This document shows positions 1 through 6,118 of a stretch of 6,157 bases of DNA, one piece after another (position 1 is the stretch's first letter; the number at the start of each line of letters is the position of its first letter). The translations under genes and the position numbers were made by a program. Below the pieces are notes generated by a model. The model had not been told where the DNA came from, ran no database searches, and worked only from the letters and a program-made list of their open reading frames with translations. The DNA is taken from assembly GCA_026984415.1 (NCBI GenBank), contig JALSSE010000462.1:1-6157 (forward strand), in the 5' to 3' direction. This stretch comes from Hydrogenothermaceae bacterium. GTDB lineage: Bacteria > Aquificota > Aquificae > Hydrogenothermales > Hydrogenothermaceae.

Positions 1-675
1 GTTGTAATGCAGGGTATACTCCAATCTGATGAAGAGGTTATAAAATTCTTTGTAAATCAAATAACAGGAAGACAGGATTTTTCTGCAAAGCTTGTTTTTC
101 AGGAAATAAATCCACTTACAAAACTACCAACCTATTATTACAAGATAGAATCACCAAACTTACTTGGAGAAGTATTAATCAACAAAGCAGAAGCTGTCAT
201 GGAATACTCAAGAGGTGGTTCTTATAGCTTATTTTTTTCATGTGTTTGGGGTCAAAACCTAAATAAAGCCTATGGAACATTAATAAGTTTAGAAATGAAC
301 CCTGAATGGTTTTCAAAAAATTTAAAAATTACAATAGAAGAAGCAAAAAAAGAGATAGAGCACCAAAAATGGATGTGGAACGAATTTAGAAAAACAACAG
401 ACTACATAAACAAATTACACAATCAGGAAATCAAAGAAGAACAGATTTATCAGGAAGAAATGGCAAGGGCAATGACAAATATTTTGTCTGATTACACCTA
501 TGCAAGAGACCCTGAAACAGGGGAAGTTTTCCATTTGAAAGACGAATTTGACCAGTACTGGAGAACAGAAGAAGGTGAAATCTTTGGGGTCAGTGGAAAC
601 ATAGATGAAAGGGCTCTTGAGGCTGAAGGTTTTAAAAAATTACAGATAAGATTAGAAGGCTTTGGACAATGGTAG
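1..675 (+). CDS. Conserved hypothetical protein, C-terminal part (5' end probably outside the window)
   Basis: I do not recognise a function. The frame is open from base 1; the first ATG is at base 7 (222 aa from there), but no ribosome binding site can be judged and the protein begins inside what looks like a folded domain, with no signal peptide, so the gene probably starts upstream. Counting from that ATG, residues 1-100 alternate beta-like stretches with a hydrophobic patch (GSYSLFFSCVWG, 71-82). Residues 101-160 are highly charged and helical, probably coiled coil. Residues 162-222 hold DYTYARDPETGEVF followed by QYW and GEIFG, a layout (RDPxTGE, then YW, then GxIxG) that I recall from the C-termini of assorted uncharacterised bacterial proteins; that similarity is from memory. 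It ends 57 bp before the antiporter gene on the same strand, so it may be in the same transcription unit. The open frame and stop are clear; the start and function are not. Confidence 0.75.
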   Translation, partial: VVMQGILQSDEEVIKFFVNQITGRQDFSAKLVFQEINPLTKLPTYYYKIESPNLLGEVLINKAEAVMEYSRGGSYSLFFSCVWGQNLNKAYGTLISLEMNPEWFSKNLKITIEEAKKEIEHQKWMWNEFRKTTDYINKLHNQEIKEEQIYQEEMARAMTNILSDYTYARDPETGEVFHLKDEFDQYWRTEEGEIFGVSGNIDERALEAEGFKKLQIRLEGFGQW

Positions 676-701
676 AAAGAACCGAATTTTAAATAATTTG
701 T

Positions 702-707
702 TAAAAT
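702..707 (+). promoter_or_regulatory. Possible extended -10 promoter element for the antiporter-ligase pair
   Basis: In the 57-bp gap between the first gene and the antiporter, TAAAAT is preceded by TG one base upstream (TGTTAAAAT, 699-707), the form of an extended -10 element. No convincing -35 lies 16-18 bp upstream. Transcription would start around 714, immediately ahead of the Shine-Dalgarno sequence. In DNA this AT-rich such a match can arise by chance, and read-through from the upstream gene is equally possible. Confidence 0.25.
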
Positions 708-718
708 AGTTAAAAAAA

Positions 719-725
719 GAGGGGA
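719..725 (+). promoter_or_regulatory. Ribosome binding site that supports the TTG start of the antiporter
   Basis: GAGGGGA lies 7 bases before TTG at 733. It is the strongest purine-rich match in the gap, and no ATG or GTG start with comparable support exists in this frame; the next in-frame Met is residue 51, which would delete the first transmembrane helix. It therefore decides the use of the rare TTG start. Confidence 0.7.
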
Positions 726-732
726 TATTTTA

Positions 733-2577
733 TTGATTGAAACACTTGCTATAATTGTAGTAATTATTCTGCTTTCACGGCTTATTGAAGAAATAACAAC
801 AATTCCAATAAATTTACCTTTAATTGCTTTATCGTACATAGTATCTTCATCAATTCCCGGTTTTTTCCATGTATCCCCAGAAATGTTTGATGAAATTTTG
901 ATAATGCTTTTACCAGTCATACTGTTTCCAGATGTAATAAATCTATCAATAAAGGAAGTAAAAGAAAACTTTTTACCTATTTTTTATCTGGCTTTTATAG
1001 GCGTTGCAATTTCTTTAGCAATTGCTGTGTGGATAGCCCCTTATTTTTTAGATTTAGATATTCCCCTTGGGGCATGGGCGTGTTTATTTGCACCTCTTAT
1101 GGCAACAGATGCAATCACTGTAACAAGTATGGCAGGAAAATTTAATCTTCCAGAAAGATTAAAAGTTGTTGCTGAAGGAGAAAGTTTATTCAACGATGCA
1201 ACTGCATTGATTTTATTCTTTTTCGTAGCACTGCCTTTGCTTAAAGAAGGACATATAAAAACTTTAGAAGTTTCCTTTACACTATTTGAAGTTTTCGTTT
1301 TTTCAACCTTAATAGGTATTACTGTTTCTCTGATTGGTTTTGCTTTTATGAAATTTTTAAGAGACCCAATAGAGCAGTTTTTCATTGCTTATCTTGTTGC
1401 AATTTCTGCCTTTATTATTGCAGAACATTTCCACCTTTCAGGAATTTTTGCAATTTTAATCTCTTTAATGCTGTTCAGAGTTCTGATTGATAAAGAAGTT
1501 AAAAGAGGAATGATAATTAATTATGAATTGGAGGCAGAACTTAAAAGGATTAGAAAAGAAAGTACCGGCGGAAACATACTGAAAAGGGTTATTGATGAGA
1601 TTAAAAATTTTGTTATAACATCGCCTGCCCTTTCAAACATATCCTTTAGAACTTACAGGAAAGAAGCTGTATATGTTGGACTGTTTGCAAATGCAGTTTT
1701 GTTTATTTTAATGGCTGAACTTATTAATCTAAAAGAACTTCTCCACTACTGGAAGGAAATATTAATAGTTTTTGCACTTTCTACTGTTTTAAGATTTTTA
1801 CTTGTATCAGGACTGATTTTCATAAAGAAATATCCACTAAGATGGGTTAATGCGATTACTTTTGCAGGAATGAAAGGTGGTTTGACTCTTATTATGATAC
1901 ATTCTATCCCAGAAGAGTACCCATTTAAAGAAATGTTGGTAACAATTGTTCTTGGGGTAGTTATGCTTTCTATATTTGTTTATACATTTATACTTCTTTT
2001 CTACCTTGCAAAAAATAGAAGAAAATTTGAGTTTGATATGCTTTTAGAACAAACCTGTGTTCCTGAAACAGTTTTAGAAAAAGAACTTGAAGAAATTATA
2101 GAAAAAGACCCAATAACAGGAATTTACAATATTGTTAAATTTAAAGAGCTTCTAAATAATGAAATAAGAAGGGCAGCTATTTATAAAACACCCCTCACAC
2201 TAATACTTATTGAATTTACAAATTACGAAGAAATCAAAAACAAATTAGGAACTGAAAGAATTAATCAGCTTTTACAGGGATTGAGACAAATGGTTGTGTC
2301 TGACATTACAGTGGTTGACATAATGGGTAGAATAGCCGAAAATCAGGCTGCAATCATTTCTATAAACAAAACAATAGAAGATGATTTAAAATTGATAGAA
2401 AGAATACAGAAGGATTTAATTAAATTTACAGAAGAAATACAAACAGAAATAAAACTGTGTTTTGCCATAGCTTCCTATGTTGAAGGGGACACTTCAGATA
2501 TGCTTTTAGAAAAGGCAGAAGAAGCTTTACACAGGGCAAAAAATAGGGATTGTAAAATCATAGGAATAGCAATATAA
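733..2577 (+). CDS. CPA1/NhaP-type Na+/H+ antiporter fused to a degenerate GGDEF domain
   Basis: This is a 614-residue inner-membrane protein starting at TTG. Residues 1-425 form a multi-helix cation:proton antiporter core, expected to exchange Na+ (or K+) for H+. Family signatures are visible: TDA at 125-127 (usually TDP), EGESLFND at 148-155 with the Asn154-Asp155 pair typical of electroneutral CPA1 exchangers, the HLSGIFA helix at 234-240, ANAVLFILM at 319-327, and GMKGG at 379-383, where the family normally has Arg rather than Lys381. A charged loop of about 60 residues (251-311) between helices looks longer than usual. After a linker (426-456), residues 457-614 match the GGDEF fold along their length: DPITGIYN at 459-466, PLTLILIEF at 487-495, and LLEKAEEALHRAKN at 591-604. 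The signature itself reads RIAENQA (533-539), so GGDEF has become AENQA, and the metal and substrate positions are also changed (Glu493, Lys502, Asn511). Cyclase activity is therefore unlikely and a regulatory role is inferred. The ligase gene follows after 14 bp. The antiporter call is secure; ion specificity is not. Confidence 0.9.
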   Translation: MIETLAIIVVIILLSRLIEEITTIPINLPLIALSYIVSSSIPGFFHVSPEMFDEILIMLLPVILFPDVINLSIKEVKENFLPIFYLAFIGVAISLAIAVWIAPYFLDLDIPLGAWACLFAPLMATDAITVTSMAGKFNLPERLKVVAEGESLFNDATALILFFFVALPLLKEGHIKTLEVSFTLFEVFVFSTLIGITVSLIGFAFMKFLRDPIEQFFIAYLVAISAFIIAEHFHLSGIFAILISLMLFRVLIDKEVKRGMIINYELEAELKRIRKESTGGNILKRVIDEIKNFVITSPALSNISFRTYRKEAVYVGLFANAVLFILMAELINLKELLHYWKEILIVFALSTVLRFLLVSGLIFIKKYPLRWVNAITFAGMKGGLTLIMIHSIPEEYPFKEMLVTIVLGVVMLSIFVYTFILLFYLAKNRRKFEFDMLLEQTCVPETVLEKELEEIIEKDPITGIYNIVKFKELLNNEIRRAAIYKTPLTLILIEFTNYEEIKNKLGTERINQLLQGLRQMVVSDITVVDIMGRIAENQAAIISINKTIEDDLKLIERIQKDLIKFTEEIQTEIKLCFAIASYVEGDTSDMLLEKAEEALHRAKNRDCKIIGIAI

Positions 2578-2579
2578 AC

Positions 2580-2585
2580 AGGGGA
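2580..2585 (+). promoter_or_regulatory. Ribosome binding site of the DNA ligase gene
   Basis: AGGGGA lies 6 bases before ATG at 2592, inside the 14-bp gap after the antiporter stop. The gap is too short for a separate promoter, so the ligase is most likely translated from a shared message. Confidence 0.7.
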
Positions 2586-2591
2586 ATTAAA

Positions 2592-4340
2592 ATGGATTAC
2601 TCAACATTAGCCCAGTTTTATCAAAAAATAGAACAAACAACAAGCAGAATTGAAATGACAAATGCTCTTGTTGAGCTTTTCAAAAATACTCCAAAAGAAC
2701 TGATAGACGATATTGTTTATCTTTCAATTGGAAAAGTAGCACCAGAATACACAGGACTTGATTATAACTTCAGCACAAAAAGTGCAATAAAAGCTTTAGC
2801 CACAGTTTTAAAAATGGACGAACATGAAATAGAAAAAGTTGTTATAGAAACAGGAGATTTAGGAGAAGCAGGAAAAAAACTTTATGAACAAAAAGAAATA
2901 AAACCTGAAAAAAAACTTACAGTTGAGGAAGTCTATAAAACATTAAGAAAAATAGCAGAAACTACAGGATACGGCTCAACAAAGAAAAAATTAGATTTAT
3001 TCATATCCCTAATATCAAATGCCTCTCCATTAGAAGTTAAATATCTACTCAGAACAATAACAGAAAGGTTAAGGCTTGGAATTGGTGATAATACAATAAT
3101 GGATGCCCTTGCAATTGCTTTTACAGGGAAAAAAGAAAACAGAGAAATAATAGAAAGGGCTTACAACCTTACATCAGATTTAGGATATGTTGCAAAAATA
3201 CTTGCAGAAAAAGGAATTGAAGAAGTAAAAAACATAAAGATACAGATTGGAAGACCTATAAGACCGATGCTTGCTGAAAGGCTATCTATTCCAGAGTTTA
3301 TTTTAAAAAAATTAGGTGGGAAAGCAGGAGCAGAGTACAAATACGATGGTGAAAGGATACAGGTTCACAGGAAAGGAGAAGAATTTCACCTGTTTTCAAG
3401 GAGACTTGAAAATATAACCCACCAGTTTCCAGATTTAATAGAATTTATGAAAGAAGCAATACCAGAAGAATGTATTTTAGAGCTTGAATGTGTTGTGATT
3501 GACCCAAACTCTGGGGCTATTAGACCATTTCAGGACTTAATGAATAGAAGGGTAAAGTACGTTACGAGATTTCATATAATGATGTATCCAGTGGCAGGTT
3601 TTATATTTGATATTATGTATCTGAAAGGAAAAGATTTAACATTAAAACCTTACCCAGAAAGAAGAAAAATTTTAGAAAAAGAGATAAAAATAACAGAAAG
3701 GATAAATCTTGCAACAAGAAAAATAGTTGATAACACAGAAGATTTAGAAGCTTTCTTCCACGAAGCAATAGAAAATGGCTGTGAAGGTTTAGTCTGCAAA
3801 TCCCTTGCTAAAGATTCTATATATCAGGCTGGGAAAAGGGGGTTTTTGTGGATTAAATACAAAAGGGATTATACTTCCCATCTTTCAGATACCCTTGATT
3901 TGGTAGTTGTTGGGGCATTTTACGGAAAAGGACAGAGGGCAGGTTATTTTGGTTCTTTACTTATGGCGTGTTATGACCCAGAAACTGACCAGTTTAAAAC
4001 TGTTTGTAAAGTCGGAAGTGGATTTACAGAAGACGATTTCAAAAAGTTAGATGAGTTATTAAATCCGCACCAGATAGACCATAAACACCCACGGGTAAAT
4101 TCTATTTTGTCTGCTGATATATGGTATGAACCTTATTTAGTTCTGGAAATTACAGGGGCAGAGCTTACCTTAAGTCCAGTTCATACTTGTGGATGGGATA
4201 AAATAAAAATGAATAGAGGGTTAGGATTAAGATTTCCGAGATTTACAGGAAGGTACAGATTTGATAAAAAACCTGAAGATGCAACAACAGAAAAGGAAAT
4301 CATTGAGATGTATAAAAATCAAATTCAGATAAAAATCTAA
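2592..4340 (+). CDS. lig: ATP-dependent DNA ligase, archaeal type
   Basis: This 582-residue enzyme seals nicks in duplex DNA using a covalent enzyme-AMP intermediate, acting in replication and repair. All diagnostic motifs are present in order: motif I KYDGER at 250-255 with the adenylated Lys250, SRRLENIT at 269-276, motif III around Glu299 (ELECVV), motif IIIa FIFD at 337-340, motif IV CEGLVCK at 397-403, motif V WIKYK at 420-424, and motif VI RFPRF at 547-551. By comparison with archaeal ligases, residues 1 to about 215 form the DNA-binding domain, 216 to about 425 the adenylation domain, and the rest the OB-fold domain. The length and the N-terminus (MDYSTLAQFYQKIEQTTSR) match archaeal ligases end to end, supporting the start, and no residue needed for catalysis is missing. 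Replicative ligases in bacteria are normally NAD-dependent (LigA), so this is probably an additional or ancient transferred enzyme, as I recall for Aquifex. Base composition looks like that of its neighbours, arguing against recent transfer. Confidence 0.96.
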   Translation: MDYSTLAQFYQKIEQTTSRIEMTNALVELFKNTPKELIDDIVYLSIGKVAPEYTGLDYNFSTKSAIKALATVLKMDEHEIEKVVIETGDLGEAGKKLYEQKEIKPEKKLTVEEVYKTLRKIAETTGYGSTKKKLDLFISLISNASPLEVKYLLRTITERLRLGIGDNTIMDALAIAFTGKKENREIIERAYNLTSDLGYVAKILAEKGIEEVKNIKIQIGRPIRPMLAERLSIPEFILKKLGGKAGAEYKYDGERIQVHRKGEEFHLFSRRLENITHQFPDLIEFMKEAIPEECILELECVVIDPNSGAIRPFQDLMNRRVKYVTRFHIMMYPVAGFIFDIMYLKGKDLTLKPYPERRKILEKEIKITERINLATRKIVDNTEDLEAFFHEAIENGCEGLVCKSLAKDSIYQAGKRGFLWIKYKRDYTSHLSDTLDLVVVGAFYGKGQRAGYFGSLLMACYDPETDQFKTVCKVGSGFTEDDFKKLDELLNPHQIDHKHPRVNSILSADIWYEPYLVLEITGAELTLSPVHTCGWDKIKMNRGLGLRFPRFTGRYRFDKKPEDATTEKEIIEMYKNQIQIKI

Positions 4341-5428
4341 AATTCTGGATACATCTGAATAAGTATATCATTTCCAAGTTGTTGGATTTTTTTAGTTTTA
4401 AGCTGAATTGCTTCGTTTATATTTTCTACACCTAATTCTCCGACAACAGATATTCCATCTTCTCCGATAATTTTTGGAGCTATAAAAGCTGAAATTTTGT
4501 CAAACATTTTTTCTTTAATAAAAGAAGTAATTAAACCTTTACCACCTTCTACCAATATATGAATTATCTGTTCTCCTTTAAGTAAATCAAGGGTATCTTC
4601 AATTTTAAATTTCCCATTTTCCAAGGGAAGTATATAAATTTTTATATTTTCTCTCTTTTCAAGCTGTGTTAATTTTGATTTTTCTGCTTCTTCAGAGGTT
4701 ATTAAAATTGTTTCAGCTTTATTATTAAATATATTAAAATCAACAGGTGTTTCTAAAAATTTGTCAATTAAAACTCTTTTTGGTTGTTTTGAAACATCAA
4801 TATGTCTTACTGTAAGCTCTGGATTGTCTTTTAAAACAGTTCCTACCCCAACCAAAACAGCCCCTGCTTCTTTTCTTAAAATGTGTGTAAATTTTCTTGC
4901 CTCTTCTCCAGTTATCCATTTTGAACTTCCTGTTTTTGTAGCAATTTTACCATCTATTGTTTCTGCAAATTTTATATGAACAAAAGGTCTGTTTTTCTGT
5001 ATATAAACAAAAAAATCTTCATTCAGTTCTTTTGCTTCTTCTTCTAACAAACCAACTTCTACTTCTATCCCCTGTTTTCTTAAAATTTCCACCCCTTTAC
5101 CTGCCACAAGAGGATTAGGGTCTAATGTTGCTACAACAACTTTTTTAATTTTTCCATCAATGATAGCATCTGTACAGGGAGGGGTTTTTCCATAATGGCA
5201 GCAAGGTTCTAAAGTTACGTAAAGTGTAGAACCTTCTACATCTTCCTTTGCATTCAGTATAGCAATCCTTTCTGCGTGCAAATCTCCAGCTTTTTTGTGG
5301 GCACCTTCTCCTATTATCTTTCCATTCTTAACAAGTACAGCACCAACAGCAGGATTTGGATGAGTATATCCTTTGTATTCCCTCGCTATTTTTAATGCCC
5401 TTTTCATAAAAAATTCTCTGTTTTCCAT
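4337..5428 (-). CDS. ribD: Bifunctional riboflavin biosynthesis protein RibD (pyrimidine deaminase / uracil reductase)
   Basis: This 363-residue cytoplasmic protein carries out the second and third steps of riboflavin synthesis from GTP: deamination of the diaminopyrimidine ribosyl phosphate, then NADPH-dependent reduction of its ribose. The N-terminal deaminase domain (1 to about 145) shows THPNPAVGAV at 22-31, the HAE motif at 51-53 (His51 zinc ligand, Glu53 proton shuttle) and EPCCHYGKTPPC at 74-85 with zinc ligands Cys76 and Cys85. The reductase domain (about 148-363) shows KFAETIDGKIAT at 153-164, SKWITG at 169-174, DNPELTVR at 201-208 and VEGG at 293-296. The length is normal for RibD. 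The start at MENREFFMKRALKIA aligns with other RibD N-termini and has a weak AAGG site 7 bases upstream. The 3' end overlaps the ligase stop codon by 4 bp tail-to-tail. It is divergent from the RHH-PAS gene. No other rib gene lies in the window, so the rest of the pathway must be encoded elsewhere. Confidence 0.97.
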   Translation of the reverse strand: MENREFFMKRALKIAREYKGYTHPNPAVGAVLVKNGKIIGEGAHKKAGDLHAERIAILNAKEDVEGSTLYVTLEPCCHYGKTPPCTDAIIDGKIKKVVVATLDPNPLVAGKGVEILRKQGIEVEVGLLEEEAKELNEDFFVYIQKNRPFVHIKFAETIDGKIATKTGSSKWITGEEARKFTHILRKEAGAVLVGVGTVLKDNPELTVRHIDVSKQPKRVLIDKFLETPVDFNIFNNKAETILITSEEAEKSKLTQLEKRENIKIYILPLENGKFKIEDTLDLLKGEQIIHILVEGGKGLITSFIKEKMFDKISAFIAPKIIGEDGISVVGELGVENINEAIQLKTKKIQQLGNDILIQMYPEF

Positions 5429-5435
5429 TAAAAAA

Positions 5436-5440
5436 CCTTG
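5436..5440 (-). promoter_or_regulatory. Ribosome binding site of ribD
   Basis: On the minus strand CAAGG ends 7 bases before the ribD ATG. It is a weaker match than those of the plus-strand genes. Two A-tracts (5430-5435 and 5441-5446 on the plus strand), 11 bp apart, flank it. Confidence 0.45.
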
Positions 5441-5448
5441 AAAAAATA

Positions 5449-5477
5449 TTGTTTAATCATTAAATATATTATATATT
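5449..5477 (+). promoter_or_regulatory. Likely sigma-70-type promoter of the RHH-PAS regulator gene
   Basis: TTGTTT (5449-5454) is followed after exactly 17 bp by TATATT (5472-5477), a good -35/-10 pair. Transcription would start near 5484, giving a leader of about 35 bases to the ATG at 5519. The -10 lies inside the 18-bp palindrome at 5469-5486 and the first inverted repeat at 5452-5464 overlaps the -35. The region is almost pure A/T, so the match is suggestive and not decisive. Confidence 0.45.
5452..5464. repeat. 13-bp inverted repeat in the divergent promoter region
   Basis: TTTAATcATTAAA has perfect 6-base arms about a single central C. Its centre is about 19.5 bp (near two helical turns) from the centre of the 18-bp palindrome, and both contain ATTAA/TTAAT. 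It is a candidate second operator half of an RHH-type site, but a repeat this short is common in AT-rich DNA. Confidence 0.4.
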
Positions 5478-5490
5478 AATATATAAGAAA
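5463..5490 (-). promoter_or_regulatory. Possible promoter region of ribD
   Basis: On the minus strand a perfect TATAAT occupies 5473 down to 5468 but has no good -35. Alternatively TTTCTT (5490-5485) and TATATT (5468-5463) are separated by 16 bp. Either choice overlaps the 18-bp palindrome and the plus-strand promoter, so the two genes would be read from overlapping divergent promoters. No room or conserved structure for an FMN riboswitch is visible between here and the ribD start. Confidence 0.35.
5469..5486. repeat. 18-bp perfect palindrome, candidate operator
   Basis: TTATATATTAATATATAA is identical on both strands. It covers the -10 region of the plus-strand promoter and overlaps the -10 candidates for ribD, the position expected of a repressor site. 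The adjacent gene encodes a ribbon-helix-helix protein, a family that binds short palindromic operators as dimers and often autoregulates. That it is the operator is inference. In pure A/T sequence nine matching pairs have about a 1 in 500 chance per position, so a chance origin within this gap is not excluded. Confidence 0.45.
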
Positions 5491-5510
5491 TTAGTTTGTG
5501 CTTATTAACT

Positions 5511-5515
5511 GGGAG
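5511..5515 (+). promoter_or_regulatory. Ribosome binding site that decides the start of the RHH-PAS gene
   Basis: GGGAG lies 3 bases before ATG at 5519, closer than ideal but the only purine-rich Shine-Dalgarno match here. The alternative in-frame GTG at 5498 has no recognisable site upstream and would add seven residues before the RHH domain and place the start very near the predicted transcription start. Confidence 0.5.
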
Positions 5516-5518
5516 ACC

Positions 5519-6118
5519 ATGGCTACCAAAAAACCAATCATCAGCGTAATTGTTGAAAGAGATATTTACAATAAGTTAAAAGAGGGTGCAAAGAAGGAAA
5601 AAACTTCCCTTTCAAAGTATGCATCAAAACTGATAAAAGAAGCCCTTTACCTTAAAGAAAATGTTTTTAAAGATGAAATATACAAAAATATAGACTGGTT
5701 AAATGAGGAATGGGAAGATAAATTTAAGTATTTATTTACTACTGTTTTAGATACCACCCCAGACCCAATATGGATAAAAGATATTAACCTTAAATTTGTT
5801 TATGTAAATCAGGCTTTTGCAGATTTATTTGGATATAAAAAAGAAGAAATGCTTGGAAAGGGAGATGCAGAGCTTTTAGAAGAGGAAGTTGCAAAAAACT
5901 GTATATATTCAGACTACCTTGCAATAAACAATGAGGGACCTACCCACTCTGTAGAAGCTGTAGTTAAGGATGGTAAAAAGTTATACTTTGATGTTATAAA
6001 AACTCCAATAAAAGACAAAAATGGGAAAGTAATTGCTATCCTTGGAATTTCAAGGGATATTACAGAAATTCAGGAAAAATGCGAAATTAAATCAAAAGAA
6101 GAAAAAAATTCCAGCTAA
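5519..6118 (+). CDS. One-component regulator: ribbon-helix-helix DNA-binding domain plus PAS sensor domain
   Basis: This is a 199-residue soluble protein, probably a transcription factor. Residues 5-44 have the ribbon-helix-helix pattern: a short beta strand (IISVIVER, 7-14), a helix (DIYNKLKEGAKKEKT), the turn before SLSKYASKL, and a second helix ending IKEAL. Such domains dimerise and insert the strand pair in the DNA major groove. A linker (45-70) with Trp60 and Trp65 leads to one PAS domain (about 71-186) showing PDPIWIKD, VYVNQAFADLFGY (94-106), EEMLGK and the closing GISRDITE (176-183). The LOV photoadduct motif is absent, so it is not a LOV-type light sensor; Cys128 lies within the PAS core and Cys188 just after it. 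There is no kinase, GGDEF or other output domain, and the protein stops 13 residues after the PAS fold. It is divergent from ribD with palindromes between, consistent with autoregulation and control of ribD. Ligand and targets are unknown. A second in-frame start (GTG 5498, 206 aa) is less likely. Confidence 0.85.
   Translation: MATKKPIISVIVERDIYNKLKEGAKKEKTSLSKYASKLIKEALYLKENVFKDEIYKNIDWLNEEWEDKFKYLFTTVLDTTPDPIWIKDINLKFVYVNQAFADLFGYKKEEMLGKGDAELLEEEVAKNCIYSDYLAINNEGPTHSVEAVVKDGKKLYFDVIKTPIKDKNGKVIAILGISRDITEIQEKCEIKSKEEKNSS

Noticed and set aside
686..707. AT-only inverted repeat ATTTTAA / TTAAAAT between the first gene and the antiporter
   Set aside because: A 7-bp stem without any G-C pair and an 8-base loop is too weak for a terminator; it probably reflects base composition, although it overlaps the possible -10.
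498..920. Minus-strand open frame of 140 codons
   Set aside because: It lies opposite the end of the first gene and the start of the antiporter, both with strong coding character; its translation is low-complexity Ser/Ile-rich with no motif.
1041..1385. Minus-strand open frame of 114 codons inside the antiporter
   Set aside because: It is fully antisense to conserved antiporter motifs, has no recognisable domain and no convincing ribosome binding site.
4761..4979. Plus-strand open frame of 72 codons inside ribD
   Set aside because: It is antisense to conserved RibD reductase motifs and is a shadow of that coding sequence.
5429..5518. FMN riboswitch upstream of ribD
   Set aside because: The gap is only 90 bp, nearly all A/T, and shows none of the conserved GC-rich helices or loops of an RFN element.
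5840..5880. LOV photoreceptor motif in the PAS domain
   Set aside because: The region reads YKKEEMLGKGDAELL with no GxNCRxLQ-like Cys motif, so a light-driven flavin adduct is not supported.
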